From NCBI RefSeq assembly GCF_024919275.1, contig NZ_JANWGH010000003.1:223677-287676 (forward strand): a stretch of 64,000 nucleotides of DNA, written 5' to 3'. A program made the translations under genes and the position numbers. The notes under the pieces are model-generated. The model saw only the letters and a list, made by a program, of their open reading frames with translations, was not told the origin of the DNA and searched no databases. Shown piece by piece: positions 42,408-50,382 of this stretch; within the stretch, counting starts at the first letter, position 1, and every line of letters starts with the position of its first letter. The stretch is from Algoriphagus limi. Its GTDB lineage: Bacteria; Bacteroidota; Bacteroidia; Cytophagales; Cyclobacteriaceae.

Positions 42408-43001
42408 ATGAATAGACGAGACGCACTCAAAAAATCAGCCTTGGCACTTGGAGCAGCCGCTGGAGCTCCGACACTGCTGAGCTTATTGCAAGCCTGTGCC
42501 AAGCAGGATAGATTGACATGGACTCCCATTTTTTTAAATGAGGATCAAGCGAGATTTATGACCGCTTTTGTGGATTTTCTATTACCAAAAACCGAAACCC
42601 CAGGAGGCTTGGATGTAAAGGCTGATGTCTTTATCGACTTGATGTATGCCAAAACCTATGATGAGGCCGGTCAGAAATATGTGGTTTCAGAAATCGAGAA
42701 ATTCAATACTGATTGTAAGGAAAAGTATGGGAATGTCTTTGCCGAACTTTCAGTTGAAGACAAAGCAGCTTGTTTTAAGGATCATGAATCGAATTCACCG
42801 AAATATGCACCCAAAGTTTGGGGGACTGCAGTGGGACCACAGGAGCCTGTTGGTTTTTACAGAGGTTTAAAATCCATGGTACTTTGGGCTTACTTTAGTT
42901 CAGAAGAAGTTGGAAAAAATATCCTCAGTTATGATCCTATTCCTGGGGATTATTTAGGATGTATTCCACTATCAGATGTTGGGAATACTTGGAGTTTATA
43001 A
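42408..43001 (+). CDS. Gluconate 2-dehydrogenase subunit 3-type protein, Tat signal
   Basis: 197 residues. Tat signal 'MNRRDALKKSALALGAAAGAP' is followed by 'LLSLLQACAKQ', whose cysteine could be lipidated. The rest matches the gluconate 2-dehydrogenase subunit 3 family ('NEDQARFMTAFVDFLLPKTETPGGLDVKADVFIDLMYAKTYD', 'PVGFYRGLKSMVLWAYFSSEEVGKNILSYDPIPGDYLGC'). In such enzymes the small subunit helps the flavin subunit to be exported. It follows the GMC gene by 3 bases and completes the unit. Confidence 0.88.
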   Translation: MNRRDALKKSALALGAAAGAPTLLSLLQACAKQDRLTWTPIFLNEDQARFMTAFVDFLLPKTETPGGLDVKADVFIDLMYAKTYDEAGQKYVVSEIEKFNTDCKEKYGNVFAELSVEDKAACFKDHESNSPKYAPKVWGTAVGPQEPVGFYRGLKSMVLWAYFSSEEVGKNILSYDPIPGDYLGCIPLSDVGNTWSL

Positions 43002-43017
43002 TTCCTGTAAAGTGAGT

Positions 43018-43443
43018 TTAGGATTGTTCTTTGGAAGCGGGATGAATTTTCAATTTCCAATAAATAAAACCACCTATTGCGCCTAATATGAATCCTATTG
43101 GACCTGTATAAAAAATTCCAAGCAATGGTCCTAAGTTAGCTTCAGGCTGAAATATTAATGGGCCGAAAAAGCCAATAATAAATCCAATTGCACCAAATAG
43201 CAGAGCTCCTTTTATGATGTATTGAAATGAGGAGTTCATTGATGCTTTTAGAATAAACTTCACTGCTAAATAGGTGATATAGACAGCTAAAAGAGAACCT
43301 AAAATTGCTGAAACTAAGGTAGGTATATTGATGGAAATAGATTCTGAAATTTTGAGAAAAACTACATTCAAAATCATTGATGAGAAATAGAATGTTGTTA
43401 TAGCTACCAATGCGACGATAAGAATTCGAGAAAACTTTTCCAT
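43018..43443 (-). CDS. Small hypothetical membrane protein
   Basis: 141 residues with four hydrophobic segments: about 7-29, 41-64, 78-95 and 106-130. A Gly-rich fourth segment (GIFYTGPIGFILGAIGGFIYW) and a charged tail (KIHPASKEQS) follow. No family recognised. Convergent with the dehydrogenase pair (17-base gap). Confidence 0.6.
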   Translation of the reverse strand: MEKFSRILIVALVAITTFYFSSMILNVVFLKISESISINIPTLVSAILGSLLAVYITYLAVKFILKASMNSSFQYIIKGALLFGAIGFIIGFFGPLIFQPEANLGPLLGIFYTGPIGFILGAIGGFIYWKLKIHPASKEQS

Positions 43444-43583
43444 AGAATTTATTATAAAGTGTCTTTCTTAATCGAAACCAAACCTTTAGAATTAAAGGGT
43501 TTGAGGTTAACCTACTTTTGTACTGAGATAAATCTCCAGGTTAACTTGTTGATCTTATAATACTTAACTCATTTGGAAAAAAC

Positions 43584-43615
43584 AAAAAACCCTGAGGTGA
43601 TATCCTCAGGGTTTT
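43584..43615 (-). terminator. Terminator of the PEGA-repeat gene
   Basis: AAAACCCTGAGG (43586-43597) and CCTCAGGGTTTT (43604-43615), 12 pairs with a six-base loop. It stands directly after the stop of the minus-strand gene (43619). The remaining 43444-43583 holds no recognised feature except a TAnnTTTG-like box (43513-43520) that leads to no gene. Confidence 0.9.
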
Positions 43616-43618
43616 GAT

Positions 43619-44953
43619 TTATTGTAGTCGAGCTTGAATTTCTTGAATTAGCCCTTCATATTTTTTCAGAATTCGGGACCAATCTTCAAACTTCTCATCG
43701 TCTTTTACTGTCACTTGGTTTCTACCATCAAGGTAAGCTTCCTGACTCACCAATTTTACAGCATAAGCTAATTGGTCAGAATTGCCACCGCTACTCACGA
43801 TTACTCGAGTTCGAATCACACTGGACTGGAAGTTTTCAACTTGCCAAGAAGTGGTCAAATATCCAGTATTGAAATCTACTGTCTCGAGGATATCAAAGTA
43901 TCGAGTAATGATGGAGGAAAGAATTCTCCAAGCTTCTTCAGATGAATATTGTGAATTGACCGGAACCGTGATACGAACGTTTGCCAAGTCAGAGGAAACA
44001 GAAGAAGTGTAAGCCTCATCTACAGTCATTTCGATGTAGTCAGTTACAGGAGGTTCCTGCATATTGGCTTGGTTGTAGTAGTTTTTGATGTATCGAACGT
44101 ACCCGTCTTTTAATACTCTCACTTCCACACTTCCATTGGAAGGAACTTTTAGATCATAGCTTCCGGTTCCGACCGTTCTTCCACCGATTTCAATAATTGC
44201 ATCAGTAGGGTTGGTAGTGATTTTCACTAAACGATCAGAAAGCAATGCCTGCTCTCTTGTCGGTGGCTCCGGATCAGTTTCCGGCTTATTACAAAATACT
44301 TTGGTGTATTCTACATAGCCATCCTTATTTACAGTCACGGTCACGCATTCTCCGAGCGGAATATTGATATCTTGATTTCCTTTTCCAAGAGAAACCCCAT
44401 TGGCCATTACTACGCCATCCGCAGGAAGAACTTCCAGACGAACCTGTCTATCCTTCAATTCAAAGTAGTCTTTGATTGGTGGGGTTTCACGGTCAGGAGA
44501 GTTGTAATAAGTCTTGGTGATAGGAGCAAAGCCTGATTTTTTCACTTCTACAGTGTGGAACCGATCTTTTTCGATCACAAGGTAAATAGCCTTTTTCCCG
44601 ATGTTTCTACCATCTACGTAGATATCAGCATCATAAGGTTCAGCAGAAATCTCCACTCTTCGAGCATCCAAAGAAACACGCTGATCCTTATCCCACTTTA
44701 GATCTCGGTTGTATTCCTTGATAACAGGCTGGAAGCCTGGTTTGGTGATTTTGATCCGATTTCGGGAATCTTTTTCGAGCTTGTATTCGATAGTTCCCAT
44801 GCCTAATTCCTGCTTTTCGGAATCATCGTAATCGTTCAACAGGATGAATTTGGCGTCGGAATGATTGGCCGTAATAGTCAATTTTTGGGCTTGGACCGCT
44901 GTAAAAGCAATAAGACTCAGCATTGCCCAAGACAATAGGTACTTTTTTATCAT
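43619..44953 (-). CDS. PEGA-domain repeat protein, exported
   Basis: 444 residues with signal peptide (MIKKYLLSWAMLSLIAFTAVQAQ). Residues about 25-325 contain four PEGA-like units, each about 70 long and ending in 'VxKxGYxxYxKxYxN': 'IKITKPGFQPVIKEYN', 'VEVKKSGFAPITKTYYN', 'VTVNKDGYVEYTKVFCN' and 'VRVLKDGYVRYIKNYYN'. Inside each unit 'ADIYVDGRNIGKK'-type turns recur. The C-terminal part (about 335-444) is alpha/beta and ends 'YEGLIQEIQARL'. PEGA domains are found in S-layer and envelope proteins; the precise role is unknown. It is its own transcription unit. Confidence 0.8.
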   Translation of the reverse strand: MIKKYLLSWAMLSLIAFTAVQAQKLTITANHSDAKFILLNDYDDSEKQELGMGTIEYKLEKDSRNRIKITKPGFQPVIKEYNRDLKWDKDQRVSLDARRVEISAEPYDADIYVDGRNIGKKAIYLVIEKDRFHTVEVKKSGFAPITKTYYNSPDRETPPIKDYFELKDRQVRLEVLPADGVVMANGVSLGKGNQDINIPLGECVTVTVNKDGYVEYTKVFCNKPETDPEPPTREQALLSDRLVKITTNPTDAIIEIGGRTVGTGSYDLKVPSNGSVEVRVLKDGYVRYIKNYYNQANMQEPPVTDYIEMTVDEAYTSSVSSDLANVRITVPVNSQYSSEEAWRILSSIITRYFDILETVDFNTGYLTTSWQVENFQSSVIRTRVIVSSGGNSDQLAYAVKLVSQEAYLDGRNQVTVKDDEKFEDWSRILKKYEGLIQEIQARLQ

Positions 44954-44982
44954 AAATTTTAAGGGTTGGCGATTTTGACTGC

Positions 44983-45005
44983 AAATAATTCAATTAGAAT
45001 TATTT
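44983..45005. promoter_or_regulatory. Perfect inverted repeat ahead of the PEGA gene
   Basis: AAATAATTC (44983-44991) and GAATTATTT (44997-45005), nine pairs around AATTA, 30 bases upstream of the minus-strand start at 44953. It has the same geometry as the inverted repeat at 12530-12552. Possible operator or weak terminator of the upstream dipeptidase; there is no T-run. Confidence 0.35.
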
Positions 45006-45047
45006 ATGCAACTTAAGCGAGTACAGATTTGAATAAACAATTCTAGG

Positions 45048-46118
45048 TTATGGCCAATTTTTCCTCAAAAAGTTCAACCAATTTCCGCTCATGACTTGTT
45101 GGATATCCTTTTCGGAATAGCCTCTTTCTTGGAGTAAGTCTGGGGTTTTCTGCAAGTCTGCGATGGTTTCCAAATCCCAAGGGCATTGTTCTTTTCCGAA
45201 GGCTCCATCCAAATCGGAACCAATTCCAATATGATTGACATTCCCAGCTAGTTGGCAGATATGATCTAAATGATCCAAAACGGTGGAGATCGTAACATTT
45301 CGTTCCTTAGGGGTGCTTTTCCCGCGAATCCATCCCGGACTCAGCATCCATGCATCGAAAGCTCCTCCGATTACTGCTCCGCGATCGATCAAAGCTTTGA
45401 TCATTTCATCCGAAAATTGGCGATTGTGATCAACTAGTGCTCTGCAATTATTATGGCTTGCCCATATTGGACCTTGGAAAACTTCCAACGCATCCCAAAA
45501 TGCTAAGTCACACAAATGGGTCGCATCCAGGATAATTCCCAATTCATCCATTTTTCGGAGTAAATCTTTGCCTTTTTGACTCAAAGGGGCTGATGCATCT
45601 GTTCCAAAGGCATATCGACCCGGGCCATAATGAGCGGGCCCTAAAGCTCTCAATCCAGACTCATAAGCTTTTTCCAAATAATCCAGAGAGACAATGGAAT
45701 CTGCTCCTTCCAATGACAGGATAAAACCAATGGGTTTTTGGCTAGATTCTTTTCCATCATGCCAAAGTGAAACATGGTTTTCCAGTTCAACTTTATTCCG
45801 GATTTGAGTCATCTCACCTTTTTCCACCATGGCTTGATACCATGCCAGTTGGCCTTGAGTCTGCGCCCAAGCCTGTTCAGGAGAATGCCATCCTGGTAAA
45901 GGATTATCAGGAGCTACATAGCGGGCGATTTGTGTAGCGACCACGAGCCCAATATTTCCTTTTCGGAGTTCTGGAATTGAAACGACTGCATTTCCTCGAT
46001 CCGGTTTATCATCCAGGCCAACTTCCCGAGCATTGATTTCTGACACCGGCCTAGTGAGGTCCCGATTCCATTCGAGGGCATTCATACTTAAGTCTAGGTG
46101 AGCGTCAATGGTAAACAT
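45048..46118 (-). CDS. Membrane-dipeptidase family (M19) dipeptidase
   Basis: 356 residues, no signal peptide (starts TIDAHLDLSMNALEW). HxD zinc ligand pair 'DAHLDL', bridging Glu region 'GFILSLEGADSIVSLDYLEKAYESGLRALGPAHYG', 'ILDATHLCDLAFWDALEVFQGPIWASHNNCRALVDHNRQFSDEMIKALIDRGAVIGGAF', and 'NHIGIGSDLDGAFG'. This is the renal dipeptidase-type metallopeptidase, here probably cytosolic. It may hydrolyse dipeptides, including cell-wall ones. Two bases separate it from the methyltransferase gene upstream, so it is the last gene of a four-gene minus-strand operon (48068 to 45048). Confidence 0.92.
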   Translation of the reverse strand: MFTIDAHLDLSMNALEWNRDLTRPVSEINAREVGLDDKPDRGNAVVSIPELRKGNIGLVVATQIARYVAPDNPLPGWHSPEQAWAQTQGQLAWYQAMVEKGEMTQIRNKVELENHVSLWHDGKESSQKPIGFILSLEGADSIVSLDYLEKAYESGLRALGPAHYGPGRYAFGTDASAPLSQKGKDLLRKMDELGIILDATHLCDLAFWDALEVFQGPIWASHNNCRALVDHNRQFSDEMIKALIDRGAVIGGAFDAWMLSPGWIRGKSTPKERNVTISTVLDHLDHICQLAGNVNHIGIGSDLDGAFGKEQCPWDLETIADLQKTPDLLQERGYSEKDIQQVMSGNWLNFLRKNWP

Positions 46119-46120
46119 GT

Positions 46121-46861
46121 TCAGAAACTTTGAAGGATAAATACAGTAGGAACTTTATGCAGATCGATGGGTGATTTTTTCCAATCCTGAATGGATTTGG
46201 TTTGGATCAATTCATCCGAAGCGGTAAGGTTTTTTGCGATGCAAAGTTTGGTCTGAGGGGAAAGCATCCGGGTTAAATCCTCCAAAAGTTGATTGTTCCG
46301 GAAAGGTGTTTCCATAAAAATCTGGGCTCTTTTTTCCCGAAGGGATTCTGCTTCCAATTTTTTTAATGCTTGGGCTCTTTCTTTTTTATCAATAGGCAAA
46401 TACCCGTGAAAGGCAAATGACTGTCCCGAAAAACCTGAGCCCATCAAGGATAAAAACATAGAACTTGGCCCTGAAAGAGGAATTACCTGAATTCCTCGGG
46501 TATGGGCATGAGCGACCGCTAATGCACCTGGGTCAGCTATTCCCGGGCATCCTGCCTCTGAAATAATACCTACATCAGCACCCTTAAAAAGTGGTTGAAG
46601 TAGACGATTAATGGATTCAGGTGGAGTGTTTTTATCCAAAACCTCCATGTGAATTTCTTCCAAATTGACACCAAGTTTTAGGCTTGAAATATAACGCCTA
46701 GCATTTCTTGGATTTTCAACCAAGTAAACTTTGGTGTGCTGGATTACTTCCCGAACCTGAGGGCTGATGACTGAATCAGCAGTATTCTCAGCAAGAACAT
46801 TGGGAATTAAGAAAAGCTTTCCTTGGGGCATTTTTGATGGTTTATTGGCAGATTTAGTCAA
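46121..46861 (-). CDS. RsmI-like SAM-dependent methyltransferase (tetrapyrrole methylase fold)
   Basis: 246 residues. It has the tetrapyrrole-methylase fold: 'GKLFLIPNVLAENTADSVISPQVREVIQHTKVYLVENPRNARRYIS', 'VGIISEAGCPGIADPGALAVAHAHTRGIQVIPLSGPSSMFLSLMGSGFSGQSFAFHGYLP' and 'IFMETPFRNNQLLEDL'. The 'GxxSEAGxPGIxDPG' block is characteristic of RsmI, which 2'-O-methylates C1402 of 16S rRNA. It diverges from RsmI at its N-terminus ('LIPNVLAEN' instead of the usual 'VATPIGN'), so it belongs to the RsmI-like group. Whether its substrate is rRNA is uncertain. Confidence 0.85.
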   Translation of the reverse strand: MTKSANKPSKMPQGKLFLIPNVLAENTADSVISPQVREVIQHTKVYLVENPRNARRYISSLKLGVNLEEIHMEVLDKNTPPESINRLLQPLFKGADVGIISEAGCPGIADPGALAVAHAHTRGIQVIPLSGPSSMFLSLMGSGFSGQSFAFHGYLPIDKKERAQALKKLEAESLREKRAQIFMETPFRNNQLLEDLTRMLSPQTKLCIAKNLTASDELIQTKSIQDWKKSPIDLHKVPTVFILQSF

Positions 46862-47300
46862 GTTTTCTACCCTTTTTTAGTATGGCAGAAATCTGACCTG
46901 AATGGTGAAAGTGGTGAAATAGGATATGGGAGAATAAGCGGAATCGACTTACATCACCAAAAAATGGAGTGTGAATAATTCCTTGCCAGAACTCCTCTTC
47001 AGAGTTTTCGATGAGCTTCTTTAAATTGGAGAACCCCCTTTTAATTAGAGCTAGGCTAGCTTGAATGTCCTTGCCTTGCCCATTGTCTTCAAAGCCCAAG
47101 GTAGTGTTTTGAACATCAGTAGGGATCTCAAAAAATGTCCCAAAAAGATTGACGATTTCACCCATGTGCAAGAGAATAAATCCAATGGAATTGGAGTCTT
47201 TATTAAGTTTCCAATTCCAGTGTTCGTTTTGAACTTCTTGAAGATTTGAACTGGTCAGCTCCACCTGAACCAACATCTCAAGCATGGCTTCTTTCATCAA
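46854..47300 (-). CDS. DinB-family protein
   Basis: 148 residues. Four-helix DinB-like fold: 'HWNWKLNKDSNSIGFILLHMGEIVNLFGTFFEIP' carries a metal-type His, and 'FRLFSHILFHHFHHSGQISAILKKG' near the C-terminus carries the typical HxxxHxG end. Several members bind a divalent metal; function of most is unknown. The last eight bases overlap the RsmI-like gene, indicating an operon. Confidence 0.85.
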   Translation of the reverse strand: MMKEAMLEMLVQVELTSSNLQEVQNEHWNWKLNKDSNSIGFILLHMGEIVNLFGTFFEIPTDVQNTTLGFEDNGQGKDIQASLALIKRGFSNLKKLIENSEEEFWQGIIHTPFFGDVSRFRLFSHILFHHFHHSGQISAILKKGRKLD

Positions 47301-47309
47301 TGTCCTATT

Positions 47310-48068
47310 TTATATTAGAAATCTACGAATTTCCCGAACAACTGCTTCTGGCTTTTCAGCATGAAGCCAATGACCGGCTCCCTCAATGAATTCAATTTCA
47401 TAATTCGGGAAATGAGCCAGAATATCTGGGAGATCACTTTGTTGGATGTAATTGGAATTGGCACCGGCTAGGAATAGGGTAGGACCTGAATAAACGGTGT
47501 TTTCCTCCAAAGCCTTTCCTACTTCTTCAATATTTTCAGTAATGACAGGAAGGTTGATTTTCCAATAAAATCCGTTTCTATCCCTACCCAGACTTTTCAA
47601 AAGGAATTGTCGAATTCCAGGATAAGGGATAAACTTTGCCAGTTGGTCATCGGCGTCCTTTCGCGAATAGGTTTCTGAAAGATTAATGGAATTTAATCCT
47701 TCTAAGATTGTCTGATGGTGAATAGGGTAATACCGAGGAGCTATGTCAGCAACGATTAATTTCTCAACCCGATCGGGATAGGTTACTGCAAAGTTCATGA
47801 CAGTTTTCCCACCCATGGAGTGTCCCATCAAGTAAGCTTCACTTAGCCCTTCTTCATCCATTAGCTCTTTCAAATCCTCTACCATTACCTCGTAATTCCA
47901 TTCATCTGATTTAGGGGAATCACCATGATTCCGCTGGTCTACAAGGTAGAGGGTAAAATCATTTTCCAATTCCTTAGCAATGGAAAACCAATTGTCTGCC
48001 GAGCCAAAAAGCCCATGGAGAATGATTAGCGGTTCACCAGTGCCGGATTTTTTAAAATTTAATTTCAT
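47310..48068 (-). CDS. Alpha/beta-fold hydrolase (YbfF-like esterase)
   Basis: 252 residues. 'LIILHGLFGSADNWFSIAKELENDFTLYLVDQRNHGDSP' is the oxyanion and strand-3 region, 'YLMGHSMGGKTVMNFA' holds nucleophile Ser in GHSMGG, and the catalytic His is in 'IEGAGHWLHAEKPEAV'. It resembles E. coli YbfF (acyl-CoA/ester hydrolase). No signal peptide. First gene of the operon that runs to 45048. A heptad array lies 8 bases upstream of its ATG. Confidence 0.9.
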   Translation of the reverse strand: MKLNFKKSGTGEPLIILHGLFGSADNWFSIAKELENDFTLYLVDQRNHGDSPKSDEWNYEVMVEDLKELMDEEGLSEAYLMGHSMGGKTVMNFAVTYPDRVEKLIVADIAPRYYPIHHQTILEGLNSINLSETYSRKDADDQLAKFIPYPGIRQFLLKSLGRDRNGFYWKINLPVITENIEEVGKALEENTVYSGPTLFLAGANSNYIQQSDLPDILAHFPNYEIEFIEGAGHWLHAEKPEAVVREIRRFLI

Positions 48069-48076
48069 GGTATTAT

Positions 48077-48111
48077 AGTCAACAGTCCACTGTCAACGGA
48101 CGACAGCCGAT
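48077..48111 (+). repeat. Heptad array, consensus NGTCMAC on the plus strand
   Basis: Units AGTCAAC, AGTCCAC, TGTCAAC, GGACGAC, AGCCGAT. The first three match NGTCMAC; the last two drift. It lies 23 bases past the stop of the four-helix gene and 8 bases upstream of the hydrolase ATG. Confidence 0.75.
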
Positions 48112-48134
48112 AAGTGAAAATTAGAGTTTTGTGT

Positions 48135-48485
48135 CTAAATTGAATTTTTAAGTGCTTGAATTTTTTTGATTAAATCCTCATAAGCGGAATATAGTTTTGA
48201 GAAATCCTCCTCTCCAATGATGCTTCTCTTTTTGCCTAAATAAAGGCAACTGACCACCTCAATTGCGGAGCGAACCGAATATCCAAGAAACTTTTTGAAT
48301 TCTGGTGTGGATTGTCCAGTGGACCCTTCGGCAATATTTAAAGCAACAGAATCTGCAGCTCGTTGGATTTGTGTAGCCAAAATAAATTTTTCTTCAGAAG
48401 GAAAAGATTTGACCAAAGAATTTACTTCAGCAGAAAGTTCAATTGATAATTTCCATACTCGTAAATCTTCGAACTTAAATGCCAT
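48135..48485 (-). CDS. Four-helix bundle protein (S23/23S rRNA-intervening-sequence type)
   Basis: 116 residues. It matches the S23/IVP family: N-terminal 'FKFEDLRVWKLSIELSAEVNSLVKSFP', then 'EKFILATQIQRAADSVALNIAEGSTGQSTPEFKKFLGYSVRSAIEVVSCL'. These are small helical bundles first seen in intervening sequences of 23S rRNA and found widely as orphan genes in Bacteroidota. No rRNA is nearby. It lies between pdxJ and the hydrolase, bordered on both sides by heptad arrays with the same consensus pointing inward, so it may be an inserted unit. Its function is not established. Confidence 0.9.
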   Translation of the reverse strand: MAFKFEDLRVWKLSIELSAEVNSLVKSFPSEEKFILATQIQRAADSVALNIAEGSTGQSTPEFKKFLGYSVRSAIEVVSCLYLGKKRSIIGEEDFSKLYSAYEDLIKKIQALKNSI

Positions 48486-48539
48486 AATATTTTAGATAGT
48501 TGGTTAAGTGCTTTTTTCTGTAGTAAACGAATACAATCT

Positions 48540-48567
48540 GTGGACCATAGACCGTGGACCGTTGACC
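48540..48567 (-). repeat. Heptad array, consensus NGTCMAC on the minus strand
   Basis: Read on the minus strand from 48567: GGTCAAC, GGTCCAC, GGTCTAT, GGTCCAC. It begins five bases after the stop codon of pdxJ and faces the similar array at 48077 across the four-helix gene. Confidence 0.8.
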
Positions 48568-48572
48568 AAAAA

Positions 48573-49289
48573 TCAAATCTCCAACCTCCTCCTATACATC
48601 TGAATTGTGTTTTCCAATCCATAGTATAATGCATCGCAGATGAGGGCATGGCCAATGGAAACTTCATCCAAGAATGGAATTTTATGCTTTAGGAAGGCAA
48701 GATTATTCAAGTCCAAATCATGGCCGGCATTAAGTCCCAATCCGAGTTCACGGGCGATATTTGCAACTTCCACATAGGGCTGAACAGCCTTTTCACGATC
48801 CTTTGGAAATAGAACAGCGTAAGGCTCGGTGTAAAGCTCCACTCGATCTGTTCCGGTTTCCTTTGCAGGCTCAAAATATTTGGACTCTGGGTTGATGAAA
48901 ATTGAAACTCGACAACCTGCTTCTTTCAACTCTGCCACAATATCCTGAAGCATACTTTGATGGGTGATGGTATCCCAGCCTGTATTGGATGTCAAGGCAT
49001 CTGGCGGATCAGGTACCAGCGTAGCTTGGGCAGGTTTTACCAGCTTAACCAATTCCATGTATCGCTTGTCTGGATAGCCTTCAATATTGAACTCCGTTGT
49101 AACTACTTCTGCCAAATCCAATACATCCTGATATCGGATATGTCTTTCATCAGGACGAGGGTGCACTGTGATTCCCTCCGCTCCGAAACGTTCGGCATCC
49201 TTAGCAACCTGAACAACATTTGGGTTATTGCCGCCCCTTGCATTGCGAAGGGTGGCGATCTTATTGATATTTACACTAAGCTTGGTCAT
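48573..49289 (-). CDS. pdxJ: Pyridoxine 5'-phosphate synthase
   Basis: 238 residues, the usual PdxJ size. It condenses 3-amino-2-oxopropyl phosphate with 1-deoxyxylulose 5-phosphate in vitamin B6 synthesis. TIM-barrel blocks: 'LSVNINKIATLRNARGGNNPNVVQVAKDAERFGAEGITVHPRPDERHI', 'NIEGYPDKRYMELV', 'QATLVPDPPDALTSNTGWD', 'DRVELYTEPYA', 'GLGLNAGHDLDLNNLAFL' and 'DEVSIGHALICDALYYGLE'. Catalytic His and Glu are in 'ITVHPRPDERHIRY'. Divergent from yqeY, with the yqeY promoter at its start. Confidence 0.96.
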   Translation of the reverse strand: MTKLSVNINKIATLRNARGGNNPNVVQVAKDAERFGAEGITVHPRPDERHIRYQDVLDLAEVVTTEFNIEGYPDKRYMELVKLVKPAQATLVPDPPDALTSNTGWDTITHQSMLQDIVAELKEAGCRVSIFINPESKYFEPAKETGTDRVELYTEPYAVLFPKDREKAVQPYVEVANIARELGLGLNAGHDLDLNNLAFLKHKIPFLDEVSIGHALICDALYYGLENTIQMYRRRLEI

Positions 49290-49314
49290 AAAAAGCCTGA
49301 AAAGGGTATTTTTG
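49282..49314 (+). promoter_or_regulatory. Promoter of yqeY-cvpA
   Basis: TTG (49282-49284), 22 bases, then TATTTTTG (49307-49314), an exact TAnnTTTG box. It predicts a leader of about 30 bases before the yqeY ATG at 49351. The -33 element overlaps the start of the divergent pdxJ. Confidence 0.6.
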
Positions 49315-49350
49315 TCGATAGAACAAAGTTATAACATAAACTGAGTAGCG

Positions 49351-49803
49351 ATGAGTTTAAAACAAAAGATAGAAAATGAAATTAAGTCAGCCATGCTGGC
49401 AAAAGATAAAACCCGGCTAACAGCCCTACGTGCCGTCAAGTCCTTGATTCTGTTGGAGGAAACTAAGGGTGGCACAAAAGGTGATTTGTCTGCTGATGAC
49501 GAGATGAAATTACTTACAAAGGCTGCAAAACAGCGAAAAGATTCTGCAGATATCTATGAGCAGCAAGGACGTTTTGATTTGCATGAAGTAGAAATGGCTG
49601 AGCTGAAGGTGATTCAGGAATTTCTTCCAAAAGCTTTATCTCCAGATGAATTAAAAGCCGCGATCGCTGAAATCATCTCCAAAACTGGAGCAAGCGGTAT
49701 GAAAGATATGGGAAAAGTGATGGGAATGGCTAGTAAAGAACTGGCAGGAAAGGCAGATGGCAAGGCTATTGCTGATCAGGTAAAAGCACTTCTAAATTCA
49801 TAA
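49351..49803 (+). CDS. GatB/YqeY-domain protein
   Basis: 150 residues. Full-length YqeY family: 'LKQKIENEIKSAMLAKDKTRLTALRAVKSLILLEE', 'KQRKDSADIYEQQGRFDLHEVEMAELKVIQEFLPK', 'TGASGMKDMGKVMGMASKELAGKADGKAI'. It resembles the C-terminal tRNA-binding domain of GatB and is believed to take part in tRNA-related processes, though its exact function is not known. Three bases separate its stop from the cvpA-like gene. Confidence 0.92.
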   Translation: MSLKQKIENEIKSAMLAKDKTRLTALRAVKSLILLEETKGGTKGDLSADDEMKLLTKAAKQRKDSADIYEQQGRFDLHEVEMAELKVIQEFLPKALSPDELKAAIAEIISKTGASGMKDMGKVMGMASKELAGKADGKAIADQVKALLNS

Positions 49804-49806
49804 ACA

Positions 49807-50364
49807 TTGGAAATTAAATCCTTTCTGGATATTGTCATTGTTCTCCTTCTAGCCTTAGGAGCTTATGAAGGCTATAGAAAAGGGTTTCTTTTGGGAATTC
49901 TAGGCATCGTTGGCTTCGTGGTTGCCTTGGTTTTAGGCTTTTATTTTATGGAGCCTGCCGCGCAATGGTTACAGGAGAATGTAGAGACCGTCAATCTATC
50001 ATATCCAGTTATTGGCTTCCTGATTATTTTCATAATTAGTGTGCTCCTTATCAACGGCGTTGGTTGGGTTCTGAAAAAATTCATGGATCTGACCATTTTA
50101 GGTTCCTTTGATCAAGTTGCAGGATTGTTTTTTGGAGTTTTAAAAATTGGATTCTTCCTCAGTCTCTTTTTGTGGTTCACCAAGGAATTTGATTTGGATT
50201 TGCCCAAAAAGTGGGAGCGTGAATCTGAATTGATTGGTTATGTGGAACCTATGGCTCCCGCCGTTATCGATGCGGTAGAACCATTTTTCCCATCTGTAAA
50301 ATCTACCAAAAGCAAATTCGAAGAGCTGGTGGAAAAAGTAAAAGAAGCCGCAAAGGGAGAGTAA
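49807..50364 (+). CDS. CvpA-family membrane protein
   Basis: 185 residues, TTG start (no ATG available before the first helix). Four hydrophobic segments (about 7-24, 30-48, 62-84, 104-122). 'DIVIVLLLALGAYEGYRKGFLLGILGIVGFVVALVLGFYFM' is the CvpA signature region. The family was named for colicin V production but is a general membrane protein of unclear function. The C-terminal tail is charged and cytosolic (EELVEKVKEAAKGE). Follows yqeY in one operon; ended by a terminator. Confidence 0.85.
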   Translation: MEIKSFLDIVIVLLLALGAYEGYRKGFLLGILGIVGFVVALVLGFYFMEPAAQWLQENVETVNLSYPVIGFLIIFIISVLLINGVGWVLKKFMDLTILGSFDQVAGLFFGVLKIGFFLSLFLWFTKEFDLDLPKKWERESELIGYVEPMAPAVIDAVEPFFPSVKSTKSKFEELVEKVKEAAKGE

Positions 50365-50382
50365 TAAGATTGATTTCAAAAG

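Noticed and set aside
43513-43520. TACTTTTG, a perfect TAnnTTTG box on the plus strand
   Set aside because: No plus-strand gene follows for 5.8 kb and no -33 element lies at the right distance; chance match.
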